Source: an uncultured Oscillospiraceae bacterium (lineage in GTDB: Bacteria; Bacillota; Clostridia; Oscillospirales; Acutalibacteraceae). From it: DNA of 9,558 nucleotides. This document shows, one piece after another, positions 1 through 6,179 of this stretch. Each line of letters starts with the position of its first letter. Position 1 is the stretch's first letter. A program made the position numbers and the translations under genes. Location: the NCBI GenBank assembly GCA_902496265.1, contig CABVAD010000028.1:1-9558 (forward strand), written 5' to 3'. Under the pieces are notes generated by a model. The model made no database searches and was not told where the DNA came from. It saw only the letters and a program-made list of their open reading frames with translations.

Positions 1-11
1 AATTACTACTT

Positions 12-39
12 TTGTCCGCCGTTTCTTTTTTTGTAAAAT
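12..39 (+). promoter_or_regulatory. Candidate sigma-A promoter for glnN
   Basis: A -35-like TTGTCC (12-17, 4 of 6 consensus bases) and a -10-like TAAAAT (34-39, 5 of 6) are separated by 16 bp. Initiation would fall near position 46, so the transcript would begin at the foot of the 48-123 hairpin. This is the only promoter-like pair I can see before glnN. The region is AT-rich, so a chance match is quite possible, and a promoter further left, outside the window, is equally open. Confidence 0.3.
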
Positions 40-47
40 TAAATTAA

Positions 48-123
48 GGATAAAATAAAGCGGCAACGGCGTCGCATACGGGAGAAAAGTCTCTCTGACG
101 CCGTTGCCGCTTTATTTTTATCC
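48..123 (+). promoter_or_regulatory. Long leader hairpin upstream of glnN, terminator-like
   Basis: Bases 52-73 and 97-118 are perfectly complementary over 22 bp. After a single bulged T at 119, four more pairs follow (48-51 with 120-123). The top of the stem is a GC-rich 14-bp block and the base is AT-rich, so the descending strand reads as a GC stem followed by a T-rich run (111-119). That is the form of an intrinsic terminator, and the A-rich left flank makes it potentially bidirectional. The 23-nt loop (74-96) can form a small inner hairpin (82-85 with 90-93). The structure ends 23 nt before the glnN start codon, with no space for a promoter in between. It is therefore either part of the glnN leader (an attenuator or translational control element) or the terminator of an unseen upstream gene read through into glnN. 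Confidence 0.75.
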
Positions 124-132
124 GAAAGAAAA

Positions 133-139
133 AGAGAGG
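133..139 (+). promoter_or_regulatory. Ribosome binding site of glnN
   Basis: AGAGAGG lies 7 nt before the ATG at 147 and supports that start. The same seven bases can pair with UCUCUCU at 90-96 in the loop of the upstream hairpin (six Watson-Crick pairs and one G-U), so access to this site may be structurally controlled. Confidence 0.7.
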
Positions 140-146
140 TTAAATT

Positions 147-2237
147 ATGAGCAGCATCAGCGAAATTTTCGGCAGCAATGTATTCGGCGACAGCGTTATG
201 CAGCAGAGACTTCCGAAAGAAACCTACAAGGCGCTTCAGCGTACCATTAAAGAGGGACGTTCACTCGATCCTAATGTAGCGACTGTTGTCGCCAACGCGA
301 TGAAGGACTGGGCGATTGAAAAGGGAGCTACCCATTACACCCACTGGTTCCAGCCGCTATCGGGTCTTTCCGCGGAAAAGCACGACAGCTTTGTAACGCC
401 TGTCAGCGACGGAAAAATTATTATGGAGTTTTCGGGCAAGGAGTTAATTCAGGGCGAGCCTGACGCGTCCTCCTTCCCCTCGGGCGGACTTCGCGCAACC
501 TTTGAGGCAAGGGGCTACACCGCATGGGACCCCACCTCCTACGCCTTTATCAAGGACGGTGTGCTTTGTATTCCGACCGCGTTCTGTTCCTACGGCGGCG
601 AGGCACTTGATAAAAAGACTCCGCTTCTTCGCAGTATGCAGGCGATTAACAAGCAGGCTCTCCGCGTATTAAGACTTTTCGGCAACACCGACGCCAAGTC
701 GGTTAAAACGACGGTAGGTCCCGAGCAGGAATACTTCCTTATCGATGAGGACGTTTACAACAAGAGAAAGGATCTTATTTACACAGGCCGCACCCTTTTC
801 GGTGCAAAGCCGCCCAAGGGTCAGGAGCTTGAGGATCACTACTTCGGAATTATCAAGCCGCGCGTTCAGGCGTTTATGAACGACCTTAACGAGGAGCTTT
901 GGAAGTTAGGTATTCTCGCTAAAACCGAGCATAATGAGGTTGCTCCCGCACAGCACGAGTTAGCCCCCGTGTTTACCACAACAAACATTGCGGCGGATCA
1001 CAACCAGCTTACAATGGAAATTATGCAGAAGGTCGCCAAAAAGCACCATATGGTATGCTTACTCCACGAAAAGCCGTTCGCGGGCGTAAACGGAAGCGGT
1101 AAGCACAACAACTGGTCGGTTTCAACCGATACAGGCGTAAACCTTTTGAACCCGGGCGACACACCCTATGAAAACGCACAGTTTTTACTTTTCCTCTGTG
1201 CGGTAATTAAGGCGGTTGACGAATATCAGGATATGCTCCGCGTTTCGGTTGCCTCAGCGGGCAACGACCACCGACTCGGCGCAAACGAAGCTCCCCCTGC
1301 GGTAGTTTCAATGTTCTTAGGCACAGAGCTCACCGAGGTTTTAGAGGCTATTGAAAAGGATCAGCCCTACGGCGGCAAGGAAAAAGAGATACTTAAGATA
1401 GGTGTTCATACTTTGCCTCGGTTCCCGAAGGACGCGACCGACCGCAACAGAACCTCACCCTTCGCCTTTACGGGCAACAAGTTTGAGTTCAGAATGTTAG
1501 GCTCTTCCTCCTCTGTTTCTTGCACAAACGTAGTACTTAACACCGCAGTTGCCGAGGAATTAAAGCAGTTCGCGGATACCCTTGAAGCGGCGACAGACTT
1601 TGAAGAAGCCTTACACGAGCTTATCAAGAAGACCATTACCGAGCATAAGCGCATTATCTTCAACGGAAACGGCTACGACGACGCGTGGATTGCCGAGGCG
1701 GAAAAGAGAGGGCTCTTGAACCTCCGCTCAACACCTGAGTGTCTGCCCTATTCGGTTCACGAAAAGAACCTAAAGCTCTTTACCTCCCACAAGGTTTATT
1801 CCGAAACCGAAATGCGCGCAAGGTACGAGATTCTTTCGGAGAATTACTGCAAAACCATTAATATTGAAGCTCTTACAATGATCGATATGGCGAAGAAGGA
1901 TATTCTTCCCGCGGTGAGCAAATATTCGCACGAGCTTTCCGACACGATTATTGCGAAAGCCGCCTGCGGCGATGTTGACAGCACCTACGAAAAGGAGCTG
2001 CTTGCCAAAATCAGCAAATTAAACACAGCCGCATACAAAAAGGTTCAGAAGCTTGAAGAAGCTACCCTTAAGGCTAAGGAAATAAGCGACACCACAGAGC
2101 TTTCAATGTTCTATAAGGACAGCGTGTTCGCCGCTATGAGCGAGCTTAGAATTACGGTTGACGAGCTTGAAACGATGGTTCCCGCAGTTAGCTGGCCCTA
2201 TCCGTCCTACGGCGATATGCTCTTCAGCGTAAAATAA
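147..2237 (+). CDS. glnN: Glutamine synthetase, type III (GSIII)
   Basis: Cytosolic ATP-dependent ligase that makes glutamine from glutamate and ammonia, the entry step of nitrogen assimilation. At 696 residues it has the length of type III enzymes (about 700), well above the roughly 450 of types I and II. The GSIII-type N-terminal region with FPSGGLRATFEARG near residue 110 is present. The glutamate-rich metal site reads GPEQEYFLID (191-200, E193 and E195), followed by EHNEVAPAQHELAP. The substrate/ATP-site motif NGSGKHNNW spans 315-323, including K319, H320 and W323. A long helical C-terminal region ends in the family-typical WPYPSYGDMLF. The start is supported by AGAGAGG 7 nt upstream. The gene lies first in a cluster with a P-II-fused ammonium channel and asparagine synthase. 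No truncation or missing catalytic motif was seen. Regulation through the leader hairpin is inferred. Confidence 0.97.
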   Translation: MSSISEIFGSNVFGDSVMQQRLPKETYKALQRTIKEGRSLDPNVATVVANAMKDWAIEKGATHYTHWFQPLSGLSAEKHDSFVTPVSDGKIIMEFSGKELIQGEPDASSFPSGGLRATFEARGYTAWDPTSYAFIKDGVLCIPTAFCSYGGEALDKKTPLLRSMQAINKQALRVLRLFGNTDAKSVKTTVGPEQEYFLIDEDVYNKRKDLIYTGRTLFGAKPPKGQELEDHYFGIIKPRVQAFMNDLNEELWKLGILAKTEHNEVAPAQHELAPVFTTTNIAADHNQLTMEIMQKVAKKHHMVCLLHEKPFAGVNGSGKHNNWSVSTDTGVNLLNPGDTPYENAQFLLFLCAVIKAVDEYQDMLRVSVASAGNDHRLGANEAPPAVVSMFLGTELTEVLEAIEKDQPYGGKEKEILKIGVHTLPRFPKDATDRNRTSPFAFTGNKFEFRMLGSSSSVSCTNVVLNTAVAEELKQFADTLEAATDFEEALHELIKKTITEHKRIIFNGNGYDDAWIAEAEKRGLLNLRSTPECLPYSVHEKNLKLFTSHKVYSETEMRARYEILSENYCKTINIEALTMIDMAKKDILPAVSKYSHELSDTIIAKAACGDVDSTYEKELLAKISKLNTAAYKKVQKLEEATLKAKEISDTTELSMFYKDSVFAAMSELRITVDELETMVPAVSWPYPSYGDMLFSVK

Positions 2238-2248
2238 TCAAGTCACAA

Positions 2249-2270
2249 GCCGCCGTGTAAAAACGGCGGC
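2249..2270 (+). promoter_or_regulatory. Intercistronic hairpin between glnN and amt
   Basis: A perfect 8-bp GC-rich stem (GCCGCCGT at 2249-2256 with ACGGCGGC at 2263-2270) carries a 6-nt loop, GTAAAA. A run of eight T follows only after a 10-nt gap (2281-2288) and runs almost into the amt ribosome binding site. That spacing is poor for an intrinsic terminator. A partial terminator or a 3'-end stabiliser that tunes glnN relative to amt is more likely. The hexaloop does not show the A1/G4 pattern reported for ANTAR-protein targets. Confidence 0.6.
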
Positions 2271-2288
2271 AGACAATAAATTTTTTTT

Positions 2289-2294
2289 AAAGGG
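2289..2294 (+). promoter_or_regulatory. Ribosome binding site that decides the amt start
   Basis: AAAGGG directly abuts an in-frame ATG at 2295 but lies 9 nt before a second in-frame ATG at 2304. A Shine-Dalgarno sequence with no spacer cannot serve the first ATG well, so 2304 is chosen as the start, shortening the protein by three residues. Confidence 0.65.
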
Positions 2295-2303
2295 ATGATT
2301 TTT

Positions 2304-4070
2304 ATGGATCAAACAATCATGGAAGCCATCTCCGGAGAAGTCTTCGGGGTTTGGTTTTTGATCGGTGCGGCGCTGGTGTTCTGGATGCAGGCAGGCTTCG
2401 CAATGGTAGAAGCGGGCTTTACAAGAGCCAAGAACACAGGCAACATTATAATGAAGAACCTTATGGACTTCTGTATCGGTACAGTAGTATTTATACTTAT
2501 CGGTTTCAGTCTCCTCTTAGGCGAAGATGTTGTAGGACTTATCGGTAAGCCGGGGTTCGACATTTTCACAGCTTACTCAAACTTTAATTTTTCAAACTTC
2601 GTATTTAACCTTGTTTTCTGTGCCACAACCGCTACGATAGTTTCGGGCGCTATGGCAGAAAGAACAAAATTCCTTTCCTACTGCATTTATTCAGGCGTTA
2701 TCTCGGCTCTCATCTACCCGATTGAGGCTCACTGGATCTGGGGCGGCGGCTGGCTTTCCGAGCTCGGCTTCCACGATTTCGCGGGCTCCTGCGCGATACA
2801 TATGGTAGGCGGTATCTCCGCTCTTATCGGTGCTAAAATCTTAGGACCGCGTATCGGAAAGTTTAAGAGAGACGAAAAGGGCAAGGTTGTAAAGGTAAAC
2901 GCCTTCCCGGGTCACAGCATTGCTTTAGGCGCACTCGGTGTATTCATTCTCTGGCTCGGCTGGTACGGCTTTAACGGTGCCGCTTGTACCTCAATAGAGC
3001 AGTTAGGCTCTGTATTCCTTACCACAACCGTTGCTCCCGCCGTTGCAACCGTTGTATGTATGATATTCACCTGGATTAAATACGGCAAGCCCGATGTTTC
3101 AATGTGCCTTAACGCTTCGCTTGCAGGTCTTGTAGCTATAACCGCTCCCTGCGACGTTACAGACGCTCTGGGCGCTTCGATAATCGGCGCTGTTGCAGGA
3201 CTCCTTGTAGTATTCGGCGTATGGCTGCTTGACCACAAGCTTCATATAGACGACCCTGTAGGCGCGGTTGCGGTTCACTGTATGAACGGTATCTGGGGTA
3301 CTATAGCGGTAGGTCTTTTTGCCACCGACACAGCCCCCGGCTATTCAATAGCCAACGCTTCGGGCAAAACCCTCACAGGTCTTTTCTACGGCGGCGGCTT
3401 TGAGCTTTTAGGTTTACAGCTTACAGGCTTTGTATCAGTTGCTCTCTGGACTGCGGTTACAATCACAGTCACCTTCTTAATCATCAAGGCTGTCGTCGGT
3501 CTTCGTGTCAGCCGTGAAGAGGAAATCGAAGGTCTTGACGCTACCGAGCACGGGCTTCCGAGCGCTTACGCAGGCTTTGCGATGCTCCCCGAGTACATAG
3601 ACGAGGACAACGAGCCCGTTGCGGTTACAGGCGATGTACCTGTTGCAGAGGCTGTTGAGGTTAAGGAAATGCCCAAGGTTGCGGCGGATGTTAGGCCCGC
3701 AAGCGGCGAGAAGATTACCAAGGTTGAGGTTGTCTGCAAAGAAGCCAAGCTTGAGGCGCTCAAGAACGCTATGGTCGGCATAGGAATTACGGGTATGACC
3801 GTAACCCACGTTTTAGGCTGCGGCGTACAGAAGGGCAAGCCCGAATATTACAGAGGTGTTGAGGTTGAAACCTCCCTCTTACCTAAGATTCAGGTTGACA
3901 TAGTAGTCTGCAAGGTTCCTGTGGCACAGGTTGTTGAAACCGCCAAGAAGGTTCTTTACACGGGTCATATCGGCGACGGTAAGATATTCGTTTACGATGT
4001 TGAAAATGTTGTAAAGGTTCGTACAGGCGAAGAGGGCTACGACGCTCTTCAGGACGTTGAACAGTTCTGA
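2304..4070 (+). CDS. amt: Ammonium channel (Amt/MEP/Rh) fused to a C-terminal P-II (GlnB/GlnK) domain
   Basis: A 588-residue membrane protein. Residues 1 to about 405 are an Amt channel with some eleven hydrophobic segments: QAGFAMVEAGF near the N-terminus, AERTKF, HWIWGGGW, and the twin pore histidines H166 (in DFAGSCAIHMVGG) and H325 (in DDPVGAVAVHCMNG). The conserved cytosolic tail EEEIEGLDATEHG follows, then a flexible acidic, Val/Ala-rich linker to about residue 469. From about 470 a complete P-II domain runs to the end. It keeps Q509 (E. coli Gln39), R517 (Arg47, which in E. coli GlnK plugs the AmtB pore), K528 (Lys58), the GDGKIFV loop with K560 (Lys90) and R573 (Arg103). Arg101 is Lys571, and the uridylylation site Tyr51 is Val521. 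Amt and P-II both form trimers, so a covalent gate fits. It is probably cotranscribed with glnN. Amt-P-II fusions are known in some other bacteria. Confidence 0.95.
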   Translation: MDQTIMEAISGEVFGVWFLIGAALVFWMQAGFAMVEAGFTRAKNTGNIIMKNLMDFCIGTVVFILIGFSLLLGEDVVGLIGKPGFDIFTAYSNFNFSNFVFNLVFCATTATIVSGAMAERTKFLSYCIYSGVISALIYPIEAHWIWGGGWLSELGFHDFAGSCAIHMVGGISALIGAKILGPRIGKFKRDEKGKVVKVNAFPGHSIALGALGVFILWLGWYGFNGAACTSIEQLGSVFLTTTVAPAVATVVCMIFTWIKYGKPDVSMCLNASLAGLVAITAPCDVTDALGASIIGAVAGLLVVFGVWLLDHKLHIDDPVGAVAVHCMNGIWGTIAVGLFATDTAPGYSIANASGKTLTGLFYGGGFELLGLQLTGFVSVALWTAVTITVTFLIIKAVVGLRVSREEEIEGLDATEHGLPSAYAGFAMLPEYIDEDNEPVAVTGDVPVAEAVEVKEMPKVAADVRPASGEKITKVEVVCKEAKLEALKNAMVGIGITGMTVTHVLGCGVQKGKPEYYRGVEVETSLLPKIQVDIVVCKVPVAQVVETAKKVLYTGHIGDGKIFVYDVENVVKVRTGEEGYDALQDVEQF

Positions 4071-4102
4071 TATTACACCGCTTAACCTCCCTATTATAAA
4101 TT

Positions 4103-4135
4103 GCAAAAGCTTCCCTATTTATGGGAAGCCTTTGC
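4103..4135 (+). terminator. Hairpin between amt and asnB, weak terminator candidate
   Basis: GCTTCCC (4109-4115) pairs with GGGAAGC (4123-4129) around a 7-nt loop. After one A-C mismatch, five more pairs (4103-4107 with 4131-4135) extend the stem. Only a short T run (4139-4142) follows after GCG, so termination would be incomplete. It may set the ratio of asnB to the upstream genes. The hairpin itself is clear; its role is inferred. Confidence 0.45.
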
Positions 4136-4150
4136 GCGTTTTGAAAACTA

Positions 4151-4162
4151 CAATTTAAATTG
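4151..4162 (+). promoter_or_regulatory. Perfect 12-bp palindrome just before the asnB ribosome binding site
   Basis: CAATTTAAATTG is a perfect inverted repeat ending 2 nt before the asnB ribosome binding site (ATGAGG, 4165-4170; ATG at 4179). It has the size and position of an operator half-site pair, and its TTAAAT could double as a poor -10 element behind TTGCGC at 4132-4137 with 17-bp spacing. AT-rich palindromes arise easily by chance, so no regulator is proposed. Confidence 0.25.
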
Positions 4163-4178
4163 AAATGAGGAAACTTTT

Positions 4179-5759
4179 ATGTGTTCTATTATGGGCTATA
4201 TCGGGAGCAGACTAACCGATGACGAATTTAAGCTGGGCTTTGAGAGGACCGTTTCGCGCGGGCCTGATATGTCAAGGGTAGTAAAGCTTAATAACGGTCT
4301 GCTCGGATTTCACCGTCTTGCAATAATGGGGCTTACCGACAAGGGTATGCAGCCGTTTACCTATAAGAATAATATGCTCGTCTGCAACGGTGAAATCTAC
4401 GGATTCAGACCCATAAAGGACGGGCTGATAAAAAAGGGCTATACATTTGAAAGCGATTCCGACTGCGAAATACTGCTCCCGCTTTATGAGCAGTACGGAA
4501 TAGGAATGTTTGGTATGCTGGACGCGGAGTTTGCAATGATTATCTATGACGGCGACTCTAAGGATTTTGTCGCCGCCCGCGACCCGATAGGCATACGTCC
4601 GCTTTACTACGGCTTTGACGAGGACGGCGGCATACTCTTTGCCTCCGAGCCTAAAAACCTTGTGGGGCTTGCCGACAAAATTATGCCCTTCCCGCCCGGA
4701 CACTACTATAAGGACGGCAGATTTTACTGCTACAACGATATTGCCGCGGTGGATAAGGTTTGTTATGACGGTTTGGAAACCGTATGCAGGAACATTCACG
4801 ATAAGTTAGTGGCGGGCGTTGAAAAGCGGCTTGACGCCGACACTCCCGTGGGCTTTCTTTTAAGCGGAGGTCTTGACTCCTCCCTTGTATGCGCTATCTC
4901 CGCAAAGCTTTTAAAGAAGCCTATTAAAACCTTTGCTATCGGTATGAGCACCGACGCTATCGACCTTAAATACGCAAAGCAGGTCGCCGACTATATAGGC
5001 TCGGATCACCGCGAAATAATAATTACCAAGGAGGACGTGTTGGCGGCTCTGCCCGATGTAATAGCATTGCTCGGCACATATGACATCACCACGATAAGGG
5101 CAAGCATAGGAATGTACCTTATCTGCAAGGCGATACACGAAACCACCGACATAAGGGTGCTTTTGACGGGCGAAATTTCCGACGAGCTGTTCGGTTATAA
5201 ATACACCGATTTCGCACCTAACGCCGAGGAATTTCAGAAGGAGTCCCAAAAGCGTGTGCGCGAGCTTCATATGTACGACGTTCTGCGCGCCGACCGCTGT
5301 ATTTCGGTAAACTCGCTTGAGGCGCGGGTGCCCTTCGGCGACCTCGATTTTGTAAAATATGTTATGAGCGTTGACCCCGAAATGAAGCTCAACAAGTACA
5401 ACAAGGGCAAGTACCTTTTGCGCCACGCCTTTGAGGGAGATTATCTCCCCTACGATATTCTTATGCGCGAAAAGGCGGCGTTCTCGGACGCGGTGGGTCA
5501 CTCTATGGTCGATTACCTGAAAGAGTACGCCGACGCACAGTACACCGACGAAGAATTTGCCGAAAAATGCGAGAAATACGATTTTGCAAGACCCTTTACC
5601 AAAGAATCCCTCTTGTACCGCGAAATTTTTGAATCAAAGTACCCCGGTCAAGCCAAAATGGTAAAGGACTTCTGGATGCCAAACCGGGAGTGGGAGGGCT
5701 GTAACGTAAACGACCCCTCCGCCCGCGTCCTTTCCAACTACGGCGACAGCGGAAAATAA
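4179..5759 (+). CDS. asnB: Asparagine synthase, glutamine-hydrolysing (AsnB type)
   Basis: Makes asparagine from aspartate, ATP and glutamine in the cytosol. The N-terminal Ntn-type glutaminase domain starts MCSIMGYIG, so Cys2 is the nucleophile once Met1 is removed. R46 (in GFHRLAIM) and NGE (70-72) complete the glutamine site. The C-terminal synthetase domain carries the PP-loop SGGLDSS (229-235), which binds ATP pyrophosphate, and a GEISDELFGYKY motif where E. coli AsnB has GEGSDEVFGGYLY. The C-terminal part follows E. coli AsnB closely (EARVPFGD, FSDAVGHSMVD, LYREIFE, DPSAR). At 526 residues it is slightly shorter than the E. coli enzyme (about 554). The start is fixed by Cys2 and by ATGAGG 8 nt upstream. 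It lies 108 nt after amt on the same strand and spends glutamine produced by GlnN. It may be cotranscribed or have its own weak promoter. Confidence 0.96.
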   Translation: MCSIMGYIGSRLTDDEFKLGFERTVSRGPDMSRVVKLNNGLLGFHRLAIMGLTDKGMQPFTYKNNMLVCNGEIYGFRPIKDGLIKKGYTFESDSDCEILLPLYEQYGIGMFGMLDAEFAMIIYDGDSKDFVAARDPIGIRPLYYGFDEDGGILFASEPKNLVGLADKIMPFPPGHYYKDGRFYCYNDIAAVDKVCYDGLETVCRNIHDKLVAGVEKRLDADTPVGFLLSGGLDSSLVCAISAKLLKKPIKTFAIGMSTDAIDLKYAKQVADYIGSDHREIIITKEDVLAALPDVIALLGTYDITTIRASIGMYLICKAIHETTDIRVLLTGEISDELFGYKYTDFAPNAEEFQKESQKRVRELHMYDVLRADRCISVNSLEARVPFGDLDFVKYVMSVDPEMKLNKYNKGKYLLRHAFEGDYLPYDILMREKAAFSDAVGHSMVDYLKEYADAQYTDEEFAEKCEKYDFARPFTKESLLYREIFESKYPGQAKMVKDFWMPNREWEGCNVNDPSARVLSNYGDSGK

Positions 5760-5784
5760 ACACTAAAATCCATATAATCATCAT

Positions 5785-5822
5785 AAACCCCACCCTCGTT
5801 GTAATAACGAAGGTGGGGTTTT
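5785..5822 (+). terminator. Intrinsic terminator after asnB
   Basis: AAACCCCACC (5785-5794) pairs with GGTGGGGTTT (5812-5821). A C-A mismatch and five inner pairs (5796-5800 with 5806-5810) follow, with a 5-nt loop. The stem runs into TTTT (5819-5822). It begins 25 nt after the asnB stop codon, where a cluster terminator is expected. Read from the other strand, the stem is followed by TTTATGATG, so it could also catch read-through from the convergent operon, less efficiently. Confidence 0.85.
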
Positions 5823-5826
5823 GCGC

Positions 5827-5860
5827 AAAAATCGGATTTAATCAAGAACAACCGATTTTT
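5827..5860 (-). terminator. Candidate terminator of the minus-strand operon overlapping a stop codon
   Basis: AAAAATCGG (5827-5835) and CCGATTTTT (5852-5860) form a perfect 9-bp inverted repeat with a 16-nt loop. On the minus strand the descending arm ends in five T followed by GCGC. The stop codon of the small minus-strand gene (5838-5840) lies in the loop, so ribosomes finishing that gene would cover the structure. The stem is short and only 4 bp are solid, so its strength is doubtful. Confidence 0.35.
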
Positions 5861-6173
5861 TCTTGCCGTTTTTCTTTCTCGGGTATTCCCTGATGCGTAC
5901 AATAAAGTCGAAATTTACAGCTTCAAGGGTATCTCCGTTTTCTATAAGAATTCCTCCCTCGTTTACCTCTTTGATAACTCCTGTCAGCTGTGAAGAATTA
6001 AAGGTATAAATAAGGCACTCCTTACCGATAAATTTCTGAGCGAGCTCATACATCTGAATATCCCCCGTTTTTCTTTTTTGAATGATCTTTTTAAATATAA
6101 CCGCATTTGCCTGTCTTGTGAGAAATAAAACCAAAAACAGAAAAATGACAGGTATAAAATACGCGTAATTCAA
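5838..6173 (-). CDS. Small conserved clostridial protein, TM-anchored or soluble depending on start
   Basis: Function unknown. From a TTG at 6173, with AGAGGGG (6186-6180) 6 nt upstream, the protein has 111 residues. Residues 5-18 form one hydrophobic segment (FIPVIFLFLVLFL), and the basic stretch after it (K28, K29, K33-K35) puts the rest in the cytosol. From about residue 41 a compact, strand-rich domain follows (FIGKECLIYTFNSS, LTGVIKEVNEGGILIENG, FIVRIREYP) with a basic KKNGKKKS tail. I recall similar 70-80 residue clostridial proteins of the DUF6897 kind, but this assignment is from memory. The small-barrel look suggests an Sm/SH3-like fold (inference). Met41 (6053) also has a GGGGG site 8 nt upstream, which would give a soluble 71-residue form. 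One membrane helix plus a small cytosolic domain recalls YajC, but YajC motifs are absent. It is the last gene of the operon, 25 nt after tyrS. Confidence 0.75.
   Translation of the reverse strand: MNYAYFIPVIFLFLVLFLTRQANAVIFKKIIQKRKTGDIQMYELAQKFIGKECLIYTFNSSQLTGVIKEVNEGGILIENGDTLEAVNFDFIVRIREYPRKKNGKKKSVVLD
6062..6066 (-). promoter_or_regulatory. Possible internal ribosome binding site for a shorter soluble form
   Basis: Minus-strand GGGGG, followed by A, lies 8 nt before an in-frame ATG (6053-6051, Met41 of the long form). The spacing is good and ATG is stronger than TTG, so this may be the main or a second start. Confidence 0.4.
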
Positions 6174-6179
6174 AGTCTT

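Noticed and set aside
1..36. C-terminal end of an upstream gene running into the window
   Set aside because: One frame stays open to a TAA at 34-36, but so short a hydrophobic, T-rich stretch has no recognisable similarity and cannot be told from chance.
48..123. Inverted repeat as an end of a mobile element or MITE
   Set aside because: There is no transposase and no second copy in the window, and the GC-stem/T-run form is better explained as an RNA hairpin.
2249..2262. Hexaloop hairpin as an ANTAR-protein binding site
   Set aside because: The loop GTAAAA lacks the A1/G4 pattern reported for ANTAR targets, and no second hexaloop hairpin is next to it.
2912..3838. Several antisense open frames across amt
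   Set aside because: They overlap each other and a strongly conserved Amt-P-II gene, with low-complexity Thr/Ser/Ala/Pro-rich translations typical of shadows.
4272..4799. Open frame of 175 codons on the minus strand within asnB
   Set aside because: It is antisense to the conserved glutaminase domain and resembles no known family; the openness follows from codon bias of the real gene.
4911..5501. Open frame of 196 codons on the minus strand within asnB
   Set aside because: It is wholly antisense to well-conserved AsnB sequence, with no recognisable motif and no neighbouring operon on that strand.
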